Part shown: piece after piece, positions 19,381 through 28,200 of the stretch
Numbering within the stretch: the stretch's first letter is position 1
How the letters are laid out: each line of letters starts with the position of its first letter
Assembly: GCA_016931495.1 (NCBI GenBank)
Contig: JAFGER010000022.1
Location: forward strand, 1-35,280
Reading direction: 5' to 3'
DNA length: 35,280 nt
DNA from: Chlorobiaceae bacterium
GTDB taxonomy: Bacteria > Bacteroidota > Chlorobiia > Chlorobiales > Chlorobiaceae
The notes under the pieces: model-generated
The model's input: the letters and a program-made list of their open reading frames with translations, nothing else
What the model was told of the DNA's origin: nothing
Databases searched by the model: none
Made by a program: the position numbers and the translations under genes

Positions 19381-19887
19381 GTGTACCGCGAAACGGTCAT
19401 CGACGGCTATAACCTGATCCACAAGCTCCGCAAGGTGGAACGCGCCGAGGCGATGGCGGCCATGCGGGAGCGGCTCGAAGCGATGCTTGCGCGCTACCGG
19501 CAGAAGAGCCGCCGGCACGTCACGGTTGTCTATGACGGCGGCGGCGGGCCGAGGCCGCACTCGTCGCGGGGCAGCGTCGAGGTCATCTACAGCGGCAACA
19601 ACAAATCCGCGGATCGCTGGATCATCGACCATGTGCGCTCGGTGGAGCCGCGCCCCGGCGCGATGCTGGTGGTCACGTCCGACCGCGAAATCCGGCGTCA
19701 TGCCACCGCGTGGGGCGCGCAGTGCATCGATTCCGAAACCTTCATCAGCGAGCTGGCGTCGATGGGCATCACCGCCGGCGGAAGCGCCCGCACCGCCCGC
19801 AAGGCTGGCGGCAAGAGCGAGGGCTCGCGTTCACTTTCCGATAATGAGGTGGATTACTGGCTCCAGCTCTTTGAAAGGAAAAAATGA
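19381..19887 (+). CDS. NYN-domain ribonuclease of the YacP/Rae1 family
   Basis: A 168-residue protein with the PIN-like NYN fold: first strand TVIDGYNLIHKL with the acidic Asp8, the central VTVVYDGGGGPRP strand, a Lys/Ser segment NNKSADRWIIDHV and the late acidic strand MLVVTSDREIRRHA. In Bacillus, Rae1 (YacP) is a ribosome-associated endoribonuclease; the same reaction here is inferred from the fold. The C-terminal 40 residues are Lys/Ser/Gly-rich and end in LSDNEVDYWLQLFERKK. The start is a GTG at 19381 because the first beta strand begins five residues later and no ATG precedes it; the ribosome site is weak. Confidence 0.8.
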   Translation: MYRETVIDGYNLIHKLRKVERAEAMAAMRERLEAMLARYRQKSRRHVTVVYDGGGGPRPHSSRGSVEVIYSGNNKSADRWIIDHVRSVEPRPGAMLVVTSDREIRRHATAWGAQCIDSETFISELASMGITAGGSARTARKAGGKSEGSRSLSDNEVDYWLQLFERKK

Positions 19888-20057
19888 ACCGCACAATCCG
19901 CAGCCATTTCTGTTGACAATTTATTATACTTCAAGGCAGCCTGACTGTTTGTGCGTGGCCGCAGCTCCGGCTGGCCGAAACGCGCAGACTTCCCTGTTTC
20001 AGGTCACCTTGACAATCCAGAGTGTTTTAACCCAGCCCCCTAACCGACGACCGAATC

Positions 20058-20375
20058 ATGTCCGAAAGCAGTGCAATGAACAATGACCACTGGCGGGAAC
20101 TTGAAGAATGGAGAGGAAAAATCGATGAAATCGACCGGCAGCTGGTTCCCCTCCTCTGCCAGCGCCTGCAGTTCGCCGGAAACATCAGTGCCGTCAAATC
20201 GAGAATTGGCGAGAGGGTGCTTCAGCCCGAGCGTGAAAAAGAGGTATTCGCCAACGTTCTCAGGCAGGCCGATTCACCCCTGATGAGCCAGGCCCTCGAA
20301 CGGATCTATCACTGCATCCTCAATGAATCCCGCGTGTTCCAGCAGGAGAGTCAGCAGAATCCAGCCACCCGGTAA
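20058..20375 (+). CDS. Chorismate mutase (AroQ class)
   Basis: Converts chorismate to prephenate, the branch towards Phe and Tyr. The 105-residue protein is all-helical and matches a stand-alone AroQ domain: WRGKIDEIDRQLVPLLCQR with the first catalytic-pocket arginine region, ISAVKSRIGERVLQPEREKEVF, and the last helix LERIYHCILNESRVFQQES. An alternative ATG is at 20076 (MNNDHW), which removes a non-conserved six-residue leader; neither has a clear Shine-Dalgarno. It sits alone, 17 bases before mltG, with no other aromatic pathway gene beside it. The 170 bases upstream hold two TTGACA hexamers without matching -10 boxes. Confidence 0.8.
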   Translation: MSESSAMNNDHWRELEEWRGKIDEIDRQLVPLLCQRLQFAGNISAVKSRIGERVLQPEREKEVFANVLRQADSPLMSQALERIYHCILNESRVFQQESQQNPATR

Positions 20376-20392
20376 GTCTGTCGAGCCCCGTT

Positions 20393-21445
20393 ATGCCCCG
20401 CCGCCCGAAGTTGTTCCGTTCAGCTCTTGTCAAGACGACGCTGGCGCTGCTTGTGCTCGCCGTGTCGCTCCTCATGCTCGCGCCCGGCGTCAACACCTTG
20501 CCGCCGAAGGACGGGCGGGCCGCAATCACCGTCCACCGGGGAGAGGGCTTCCGCCAGATCGTCGAAGAGCTGCATGAGGCCGGCGTGATCCGCTTCCGCT
20601 GGCCGCTGCTGGCCGCCGGGGCGCTGATTCCGCCGCTGCACAAGATCAAGCCGGGCCGGTACATCGTTTCCGGCAATTTCTCCACGGTCAGCCTGCTCTG
20701 GCATCTGCATTCGCACCCGCAGGACGAGGTGCGGCTCATGATTCCCAACGGCGTCGAGCAGACCCGCATCGCCGGCATCGTGGCGGACGGGCTCGACATC
20801 GACTCGACAGCCTTCATGGCTGCAACGCGCGACCCGAGGCTGCTCCGCTCGCTCGGCATCGAAGCACCGAGCACCGAGGGCTATCTCTTTCCCGGCACCT
20901 ACAACTTCGCCTGGGCAAGCACGCCGGACGAAGTGGTCGCCTTCCTGGCAGGCCGGTTCAGGGCGTTCTACTCCGACAGCCTGAAGCAGGCAGCGGCGAG
21001 GGCTGGATTCGACGAAAACCGTCTGCTGACGCTGGCCTCCATCGTCGAAGCCGAAACGCCGCTCGACGAGGAAAAGCCGCTCATCGCCAGCGTCTATCTG
21101 AACCGCCTGAAGATCGGCATGCGCCTGCAGGCCGACCCGACCGTGCAGTACGCCATCGACGGCGAGGCGAGGCGGCTGAGCTACAAGGACCTCGAAACCG
21201 ATTCGCCGTACAATACCTATCGCCACCCCGGACTGCCGCCCGGCCCGATCTGCAACCCCGGCGAAGCGTCGATTCGCGCGGTGCTGAATCCGGCGAAGAC
21301 GGACTATCTCTACTTCGTGGCGAACGGCCGCGGCGGGCACGCCTTTGCCTCCTCGCTGTCTGGTCACGCCCGCAACGTCCGGCACTACCGCAGCGTCCGG
21401 GCGCAACAGGAGCAGCAGCAAGCGACAGAAAACGCCGAGCCGTAG
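20393..21445 (+). CDS. mltG: Endolytic murein transglycosylase MltG
   Basis: Membrane-anchored lytic transglycosylase that cuts nascent glycan strands and sets their length. It has 350 residues: basic N-terminus, one membrane segment at about residues 12-30, a LysM-like region (ITVHRGEGFRQIVEELHEAGVI), then the YceG catalytic domain with EGYLFPGTYNF, ASIVEAET (catalytic Glu219), RLQADPTVQYAI and SPYNTYRHPGLPPGPICNPG. The Gln/Glu-rich C-terminus is dispensable-looking. It is 17 bases after the chorismate mutase gene, so probably co-transcribed. Functionally it belongs with the divergent dcw cluster. Confidence 0.93.
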   Translation: MPRRPKLFRSALVKTTLALLVLAVSLLMLAPGVNTLPPKDGRAAITVHRGEGFRQIVEELHEAGVIRFRWPLLAAGALIPPLHKIKPGRYIVSGNFSTVSLLWHLHSHPQDEVRLMIPNGVEQTRIAGIVADGLDIDSTAFMAATRDPRLLRSLGIEAPSTEGYLFPGTYNFAWASTPDEVVAFLAGRFRAFYSDSLKQAAARAGFDENRLLTLASIVEAETPLDEEKPLIASVYLNRLKIGMRLQADPTVQYAIDGEARRLSYKDLETDSPYNTYRHPGLPPGPICNPGEASIRAVLNPAKTDYLYFVANGRGGHAFASSLSGHARNVRHYRSVRAQQEQQQATENAEP

Positions 21446-21536
21446 CCGGTATGCCGAGGAAGCCGGATATTCTGTATATTAAAATTTACCAAGCGTTTCA
21501 GGCTTACCATTCTCCACCAACCAACATCACAGGGAA

Positions 21537-22730
21537 ATGCAGAAAAAGACGTTGTCTGACATATCTTTACAGGGAAAACGTGTCTTGATGCGTGTCGATT
21601 TCAACGTTCCGCTCGATCAGGACAGGAACATCACCGACGAGAAAAGAATCGTCGAGGCGCTGCCTTCGATCCGCAAGGTCATCGAAGATGGCGGACGCCT
21701 GATTCTGATGTCGCATCTCGGCAGACCGAAAGGCAAATCCAACCCCGCATTCTCCCTTGCTCCGGCGGCCAAACGCCTCTCGGAGCTGCTCGACTGCCCC
21801 GTAACGATGGCGGGTGACTGCATCGGCACCGAAGTGATGCAGCAGGTGCTCGCCCTGCAGGACGGCGAAGTGATGATGCTCGAAAACCTTCGCTTCCATC
21901 CCGAGGAGGAGGCAAACGACCCCGATTTCGCCAGGGAACTCGCTTCGCTGGGCGAAATCTACGTGAACGACGCATTCGGCACGGCGCACCGCGCCCACGC
22001 CTCGACCGAGGGCATCACCCACTATGTGCAGACCGCCGTTGCGGGCTACCTCATCGAAAAGGAGCTGCGCTACCTCGGCACGGCGCTCAACGACGCCCAG
22101 CGCCCGTTCGTGGCCATTCTCGGCGGCGCGAAAATTTCCGGCAAGATCGACGTGCTCGAACAGCTTTTCGACAAGGTCGATACCGTGCTGGTTGGCGGCG
22201 CGATGGTCTTCACCTTCTTCAAGGCGCAGGGCCTCGAAGTGGGCAACTCGCTCGTCGAGGAGAACAAGCTCGAACTGGCGCTCTCGCTGCTTGAAAAAGC
22301 AAAGGAGAAGGGAGTGAGGCTGATGCTTCCGGAAGATGTGGTCGTGGCTGCTGAAATTTCAGCCGATGCCGCTTCACGCATCGAACCGATCACGGCGATG
22401 TCGGATGGCATGATCGGCCTCGACATCGGCCCGGCAACCATCGAAGCCTACGCAAGGGAGATTCTCGGCGCGAAAACCGTGCTCTGGAACGGCCCGATGG
22501 GCGTGTTCGAGATCGACCAGTTCGCCAAGGGCACCTTCGCCGTCGCGCAGGCGCTTGCCGACGCGACCGCAGAGGGAGCGATCACCATCATCGGCGGCGG
22601 CGACTCGGCGGCGGCCATCGCCAAGGCGGGCCTGTCCGACCAGGTGACGCACGTCTCAACCGGCGGTGGGGCGAGCCTCGAATTCCTCGAAGGCAAGGAG
22701 CTGCCCGGCATTGCGGCGCTGAACGATTAA
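21537..22730 (+). CDS. pgk: Phosphoglycerate kinase
   Basis: Transfers phosphate between 1,3-bisphosphoglycerate and ADP; in autotrophic green sulfur bacteria it runs mostly in the gluconeogenic direction. It has 397 residues, the standard length. Motifs in order: [87 protein letters not shown] and [10 protein letters not shown] with [22 protein letters not shown] hexamer at 21475-21480 in the 91-base gap after mltG could be a -10 element, but the -35 is poor. The start is the ATG at 21537, preceded by AGGGA. Confidence 0.98.
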   Translation: MQKKTLSDISLQGKRVLMRVDFNVPLDQDRNITDEKRIVEALPSIRKVIEDGGRLILMSHLGRPKGKSNPAFSLAPAAKRLSELLDCPVTMAGDCIGTEVMQQVLALQDGEVMMLENLRFHPEEEANDPDFARELASLGEIYVNDAFGTAHRAHASTEGITHYVQTAVAGYLIEKELRYLGTALNDAQRPFVAILGGAKISGKIDVLEQLFDKVDTVLVGGAMVFTFFKAQGLEVGNSLVEENKLELALSLLEKAKEKGVRLMLPEDVVVAAEISADAASRIEPITAMSDGMIGLDIGPATIEAYAREILGAKTVLWNGPMGVFEIDQFAKGTFAVAQALADATAEGAITIIGGGDSAAAIAKAGLSDQVTHVSTGGGASLEFLEGKELPGIAALND

Positions 22731-22864
22731 TTCTTCGCGCGCATTGATTCACGCAAGGCGCTCCGGAACCTCATGAAAACAACCCGGACGTCTCTGAAAC
22801 GTAGCACAATCCCGAATTTCTTCCGGAAAAACGCTCAGAGGCGTCCCCACTGCAACCATTCTGA

Positions 22865-23692
22865 ATGACCCGATACGACCAGCCATATATGCCTGGCGGC
22901 TTCCAGGTAATACCTCCGGCCATCAAGACGCTCATTATCGCCAACGCGGCGATTTTCCTGTTCCAGATGTCACAGCTCGGCCCGCTGCTTGAAATTGTCG
23001 GCGCGCTCTGGCCGCTCGATTCGCACAATCCGCAGGGATTGACGTTCAAGATATGGCAGCCGTTTACCTACCTGTTCCTGCATGGCAGCTTCGCCCATAT
23101 CTTCTTCAACATGTTCGCCCTCTGGATGTTCGGCGCGGAGATCGAAAACTACTGGGGCACGAAGAATTTCGTCACCTACTACTTCGTCTGCGGCGTCGGT
23201 GCAGCCTTTATCAACCTCATTGCCACCGCGGGATCGCCCTATCCGACCATCGGCGCATCGGGCGCAATTTTCGGCATCCTGCTCGCCTTCGGCATGATGT
23301 TTCCTGATCGCTACATCTTTCTCTATTTCCTGCTGCCGATCAAAGCCAAGTACTTCGTGGCCGGCTACGCCCTGATCGAGTTCATGTCGGGCCTCGGCAC
23401 CAGAACGATGGGCAGCGGCAGCAACATCGCCCATTTCGCGCACCTCGGCGGCATGATCGTCGGTTTCATCTACATCACCATCAGGCGCAACGAGTGGTCG
23501 ATCAAACGCCTTATGAACAACTTTTCCTTGCCGAAAAAAACCAAAGGGCCGAAGCTCTGGAAGGGCAACGGGCAGAGCGAAGAGGTGCCGGAAGCTGAAA
23601 TCGACAGGATTCTCGACAAGATTTCCAGCAAGGGCTACGAATCCCTGACGGCGGAAGAAAAACGCAAGCTTCTCAACGCAGGCAAACGCTGA
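22865..23692 (+). CDS. Rhomboid family intramembrane serine protease
   Basis: A 275-residue protein with six predicted membrane helices that cleaves membrane-anchored substrates within the bilayer. The L1 loop and HGSFAHIFFNMFALWMFG segment supply the conserved His/Asn; the catalytic serine is in GASGAIFG (Ser132) and the catalytic histidine in HFAHLGG (His193). After the last helix is a basic cytoplasmic stretch, then a conserved-looking helical tail (AEIDRILDKISSKGYESLTAEEKRKLL), which is also found on rhomboids of related phyla. Substrates cannot be predicted. Followed 21 bases later by the DUF1232 gene. Confidence 0.93.
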   Translation: MTRYDQPYMPGGFQVIPPAIKTLIIANAAIFLFQMSQLGPLLEIVGALWPLDSHNPQGLTFKIWQPFTYLFLHGSFAHIFFNMFALWMFGAEIENYWGTKNFVTYYFVCGVGAAFINLIATAGSPYPTIGASGAIFGILLAFGMMFPDRYIFLYFLLPIKAKYFVAGYALIEFMSGLGTRTMGSGSNIAHFAHLGGMIVGFIYITIRRNEWSIKRLMNNFSLPKKTKGPKLWKGNGQSEEVPEAEIDRILDKISSKGYESLTAEEKRKLLNAGKR

Positions 23693-23713
23693 GCCGCCGG
23701 CAGCGAACGCCTG

Positions 23714-24214
23714 ATGAACCGGCACGAGCAGGAGATGAAACAGAAAAAAGAGAACCGCTTTTTCGAGCGCGCCCGGAATAAAGCCGAAGAGACGCTTCGC
23801 GACCCCGACAAGCTCAGGGGCATTATCGATTCGGCCTTGCAGATGGTATCGAAATCGGGCTCGTCATCCTCTCCCATCAACGAACTGAGCGACAAGTTCC
23901 AGGCGCTCGTCAGGCTTGTGCGCGCCTACCTCAACCGTGACTACCGCATCGTTCCGTGGCAAACGCTCATCCTTGCCGTCACGGCGCTGCTCTACTTTGT
24001 CAATCCCTTCGACATGGTGACCGACTTCCTTCCTCTGGTCGGTTTCTTCGACGACGCCGCCGTGCTCACCGCGGTGCTCGCCTCAATCAACCACGACCTC
24101 AGCAGCTTCCTCGAATGGGAAAATAGCACCGCTGCCGCCAGCGACGAACCGCTGCCGCGAGTGGTTGATGCGGATTTCGAAGAGGTGAACGAGGAGCAGC
24201 AAAAGCCCTCCTGA
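23714..24214 (+). CDS. DUF1232 (YkvA-like) membrane protein
   Basis: A 166-residue protein of unknown function. The N-terminal 70 residues are charged and helical (KQKKENRFFERARNKAEET). The core is the DUF1232 motif: a membrane segment running into LLYFVNPFDMVTDFLPLVGFFDDAAVLTAVL, where the pattern NPFDxxxDFxPxxGxxDDA is diagnostic. The C-terminus is acidic. The gene follows the rhomboid closely and may be co-transcribed with it. The start is the ATG at 23714; an ATG ten codons later is possible. Confidence 0.8.
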   Translation: MNRHEQEMKQKKENRFFERARNKAEETLRDPDKLRGIIDSALQMVSKSGSSSSPINELSDKFQALVRLVRAYLNRDYRIVPWQTLILAVTALLYFVNPFDMVTDFLPLVGFFDDAAVLTAVLASINHDLSSFLEWENSTAAASDEPLPRVVDADFEEVNEEQQKPS

Positions 24215-24290
24215 GCCTGGCGCTGTGCAGTATGAACGATAGGGACGGCGTCGTCTTTGTGGGAAATGACGAATGCAGGAGGAACAAGCC

Positions 24291-24671
24291 ATGTTCCAAA
24301 CCGCCACAATTCGCGCCATCAAGGCCGACATCACCACGCTGACGGTCGATGCCATCGTCAACGCGGCCAACTCCTCGCTGCTTGGCGGCGGGGGCGTTGA
24401 CGGAGCGATCCATCGCGCCGCCGGGCCGGAGCTGCTCGCCTCGTGCTACCGCAACTCGCTGAAACTCGCCAAGGAGCACCACTGCCTTTCCATCGCTTTC
24501 CCCTCCATCAGCACCGGCGTTTACGGCTACCCGGTCGAACAGGCCGCCTCCATTGCCGTGGAGACCGTGCGCGCAACGCTATCCGACGGTGACGGCATCG
24601 AAGAGGTACTCTTCTGCTGCTTTTCAGAGCGCGATCTCATTATTTATAACAAACTCCTCTCCACCGAATAA
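24291..24671 (+). CDS. Macro-domain protein with an apparent internal deletion
   Basis: Macro domains bind ADP-ribose and many remove it or cleave O-acetyl-ADP-ribose. Here the N-terminal half is intact ([39 protein letters not shown]) and so is the C-terminal half ([15 protein letters not shown], then [16 protein letters not shown]). However, GPELL at residues 45-49 continues directly into [11 protein letters not shown]. In standard YmdB-type proteins about 45 residues lie there, including the Cys-x-Thr-Gly turn and the strand with HxVGPxW. The product is 126 residues instead of about 170. AGGAGG lies 8 bases before the ATG at 24291, deciding that start over the ATG at 24273. The reading frame is intact, so a protein may be made, but the fold should be impaired. 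Confidence 0.8.
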   Translation: MFQTATIRAIKADITTLTVDAIVNAANSSLLGGGGVDGAIHRAAGPELLASCYRNSLKLAKEHHCLSIAFPSISTGVYGYPVEQAASIAVETVRATLSDGDGIEEVLFCCFSERDLIIYNKLLSTE

Positions 24672-24718
24672 CTGCTTTTCATCAAGACGCACTTGCTACG
24701 GGCAAGGCTAAACGTCCT

Positions 24719-24748
24719 AAAAAAAGCAATCCCCCGGAGAAACGGGGA
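24719..24748 (-). terminator. Putative terminator of the small secreted protein gene
   Basis: On the minus strand CCCCG and CGGGG pair around a 6-base loop (24732-24748 region), followed after five bases by a run of seven T (A7 at 24719-24725 on the plus strand). It is about 40 bases beyond the stop codon. The short stem and offset T-run make this moderate. Confidence 0.5.
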
Positions 24749-24785
24749 ATCGGAATCAATCTGAAAACGCGGGCTAAACCATCAC

Positions 24786-25043
24786 TCATTTCGGAGCATT
24801 CGGCCCATTGGGCGGGGTAAGACCGCTGCCATCCGGAATGCCGTCGCCCGACTGCGGAGCCGAGCCGAAAGCGCCGCTGGGTTCGAATGGCGGATCTGTC
24901 GGCGGTTCGTCTGCCGTAGAGCCGACCTTCACCACCTCGCCTGTAACAGGATTCGGAATTGAGATCCCGCCACCAGCCATCGCCGACGAAACTCCGGCAA
25001 AAACAAACAGCGCGACAATACCAAGCGCGATGAATCGTTTCAT
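24786..25043 (-). CDS. Small secreted Pro/Gly-rich protein, unknown function
   Basis: An 85-residue protein. KRFIALGIVALFVFAGVSSAMA is a clear Sec signal peptide with an AxA-type cleavage site near residue 23. The mature ~62 residues are rich in Gly, Pro, Ser and Asp, with no cysteine and no repeat I can define; it looks unstructured. A strong AAGGAGG lies 5 bases before the ATG at 25043, and a putative terminator follows, so it appears to be a real single-gene unit. I do not recognise a family. Confidence 0.7.
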   Translation of the reverse strand: MKRFIALGIVALFVFAGVSSAMAGGGISIPNPVTGEVVKVGSTADEPPTDPPFEPSGAFGSAPQSGDGIPDGSGLTPPNGPNAPK

Positions 25044-25168
25044 GAAATCCTCCTTTTTGTTGAATTGCCTATACTAAGTGCTTTTCAAGCATTCAGCATG
25101 GCATGTTAGGCAATGAAAATGATTGGGAGAAGAGGGAATTATATACGCTGATATTCGCATCGAATCAC

Positions 25169-25220
25169 TTTTCTTGCGCTAAAAACGCAAGAGTTCTGAC
25201 CCGTTTTTAGCGCAAGAAAA
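25169..25220. repeat. Perfect 19-bp inverted repeat overlapping the 3' end of the TIR-WD40-Roc gene
   Basis: TTTTCTTGCGCTAAAAACG (25169-25187) is exactly complementary to 25202-25220, with a 14-base spacer. The right arm contains the last codons and the TAA of the large minus-strand gene. The left half can also fold alone: CTTGCG (25173-25178) pairs with CGCAAG (25186-25191), so two mutually exclusive hairpins are possible. No T-run ends the stem on either strand. It may be a transcript end, an RNA-stability element or the trace of an insertion boundary. Confidence 0.65.
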
Positions 25221-28200
25221 CCCCAACATTTCTCGGAAAAAACTGATCGCGAAGCTGCCAGACTGCTTTCATTGTGAGCGGTTCGCCGTCGAAGACGATC
25301 TGGCGACTGCTCTTATCTGAGCGATTTTTCAGGTAGCTCGTGACGTTCATCCAGCGGATAGTCTCTTCGCTGGTTCGTTCATCGGTCTGGCGAATGACGA
25401 GCCAGACATCGACCGGCTGGTTGAGCCAGTAGTCGAGATGGCGGTCGTTCTTGACGTCGAAGATTTCACGGCCATCGCTCCGGCGCTTTCGCAGATATGA
25501 ATTGCCGCTCTTGAGCTGGACGTAGATTTTCGTGCCGCTGGGCTGGCCGTTGTCGTCCCTGAACTCCACCTCGCCGTCGATGCCGTAGTCGAACATGCTT
25601 GTCGGACGAAACACCTGATTCGCCTCGCCGCAGGTCGCCATCATGTGACCGATAAGGATTTGCTCCAGCGCCTGGTTATCGAGTTCCCGCGTCGCTTTTT
25701 CCTCCATCGCCATGATTTTCCGCGCAACCGGATCACTCTTGAGGTGCTGCTCGATGAAGTCGATCAGCGGCACCTTCTCGTCGCAGCCCTGGCAGTAGAT
25801 GAACTCTTTGCCTGCCGCAAGACGCTTCTGCACTTCGGTAAGGTCGGAGACAGGTTTACCGCAAGCGCATACATAGCGCCGGTCTCGAGTGACGTTACAG
25901 CCGTAGCGGGCGAGGTGGCGATGCACGTATTCGATGAAGATCACCTTGAGGTCGTCCGGCGTCGCCACGTCGAAGAAGAGGCTGATGGTCGCTTCGCCTT
26001 CGCCCTGCCGGTTGTCGATCTTCAGGCCGAGCAGGTGGCCCCGGCTGGAGGCGAACTCGGCGGCGTTACGCCACAACTCCTTATGCGCAAACTCGTTACC
26101 GTACCAGAGGCGTACCACGAGCGTCGTCCAGATGGTCTGCCACTCGCCGTTGAAGGTGTAGGAGACAAACACGTCGGGCTGCCACGGAATGTCCTTTTCG
26201 CGCCGGTACTGCGAGGGGAAGACCAGTTGGCGGCCCTGCGGCGTCTCTTCGGCGATGCAGAGGGAGTGGTCGAGGAAGGTCTGCACCATCACCCGCAGGA
26301 GTAGCTCTTCGTCCGGTCGCGGCAACCGGTCAACGCCGGTAAAGTCGAACGCCGGATCGTAGATGCCAACCTCCAGCACGCAGCCGATTTCGTCCTTGTG
26401 AGCACGAGCGGCGCGGATGATTGCTCCGGCGTAGCCGTTCAGCAGCTCCGGCTGCAAAAGCACGAGGTCGCCGAACTTCAGCGCCCGCGCGAGGCCGTGA
26501 TTGGCCAACAGCGTCACCGCCGTGCGCACCTCGGATTCGCCGAACGTTTCGCCCGGCAACGCCTGTTCGAGCCGTTGCGCCAGCTCGGCAAAGCGCATCA
26601 ACCGGATGTCCGCCGTGTCGCGCATTTTCAAGAGGGCGCTTTTCAGCTCGGCGAGCAGGCGCGGCGTGGCCGTCCACGGCAGTTTGTCCCACGGAATGCT
26701 CTCGGCGATGAGCTGCTTCAGCTTCGACGGATTGCCGCCACATGCCTCGTCCGAACAGTTCTCGCCACTCTTGGCGCTGGTTTCCAGCCACGCTTTGAAG
26801 CCATGCTCCTGAATGAAGCGGTCGATCTTGGCGTTGCCGACCTTCATGCCGCCAACGTCGATCTGAGAAAAGAGGAGCAGCTTTTCGGCGGCGCGTTTCG
26901 ATTCGTGGTTGTCGGCAGCCGTGTCGAGCGCTTTGAGCCAGTCGCCCGCCTCGGCAAATGGATCATCCTTCTGCGGATTGATAAGCAGCAGCGCCAGCGC
27001 CGTTTCGTCGAGGAACAGCCGGTGAATCAACCGGTAATCCTCCTGCCCCGCCAAATCCCAAAGCAACGCCTCGCGCTCAATGGATGCATCCGGCGGCAAC
27101 GGTAATGGCAACGGCCAAACGTTCATGCCGTGCGTCCGATCCTTGACGACATATTTATCCTCGATCAAGCGATGCGCCAGCGAAGTCTTGCCCACCGTCC
27201 CTTCGCCAAGAAGGACGACCTTGGCATTGACGTAACGGCGAGTGGGTTCTAAAGTCGGAACAACACATTCTCTGATAAAGCGATAAACCAAAACAGGCCC
27301 TTCAGCAGTGCCAACCATAAACCGCGAACCATCCGAACTGAAAGCTACGCATTCTGGCCATGAGCCTCGTGGCACTAAAACATTCAAACAAGCTCCTGAC
27401 TTTATATCCCATAATCGAACTGTATGATCAATGCCGCCTGTTGATGCGATCATTTTGCCATTGGGTGAAATGGCAATGGACGTTACATCATCACCATGAC
27501 CTTCCATCTTTCCAATACAGCTTCCCGTTTCCAGATTCCAGACTTTAATGGTTCTATCTGACGAACATGAAATAGCAACCTCTCCATTTTGAGTAACCTG
27601 GATAGCTTTAACTATATCCGAATGTCCTTTTATTTTAGAAATGCATTCGCCAGTTTGAATATTCCATATCCGAATATGTCCGTCGCGATGCCCTGACAAC
27701 GCTTGAGTTCCCGCTGGATTGACCGCACAGCCAAAGATTTCATCCTCTTTTCTCACCCCACATTCAATTGTCCTCAAACACTTGCCTGAGTTCAAATCCC
27801 AGACCCGAAGCGTCTTATCCCATCCTCCAGAAATTATATGGGCGTTATCGTGTAATGCAACCACTGACCATATTTCGGCAGTATGACCTTCCAACTTCGC
27901 GACTTCTTGGGCAGAAAAAGCGTCCAAAACACGAACACTTGTATCGAATGATGCAGATAAAATCCGACTACCATCAGGTGTTATTGCGACAGAAGATACC
28001 AGCGCATTATGATTTTCCATTCCCCACCTACACTTTCCGGATCCTAAATCCCAAATTCTAATCTCAAACATAGACCCATTTGGAATACCATCGCCCGACA
28101 CAGCCCAGGTACCATCTGAACTTATGGCTATACTGTTGACCCAGCTTTTGTGCCCCGTCAATGTACATTCCAAAATAGCCATCGGGTCATCAGACTCAGG

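Noticed and set aside
19913-19930. TTGACA with TATACT upstream of chorismate mutase
   Set aside because: The hexamers are only 6 bases apart, so they cannot be the -35 and -10 of one promoter; the second TTGACA at 20007 has no -10 at 16-18 bases.
25169-25220. CRISPR or insertion-sequence end
   Set aside because: There is only one pair of arms, no regular spacers, no transposase and no matching arm found near 28675-28766.
25840-26180. A second TIR-like start, DVFVSYTFNGEW (residues 834-845), inside the large protein
   Set aside because: The following residues (LVVRLWYGNEFAHKELWRNAAEF) fit the COR-type beta region that precedes the zinc ribbon, and there is no WFDE or SxxWxxE motif.
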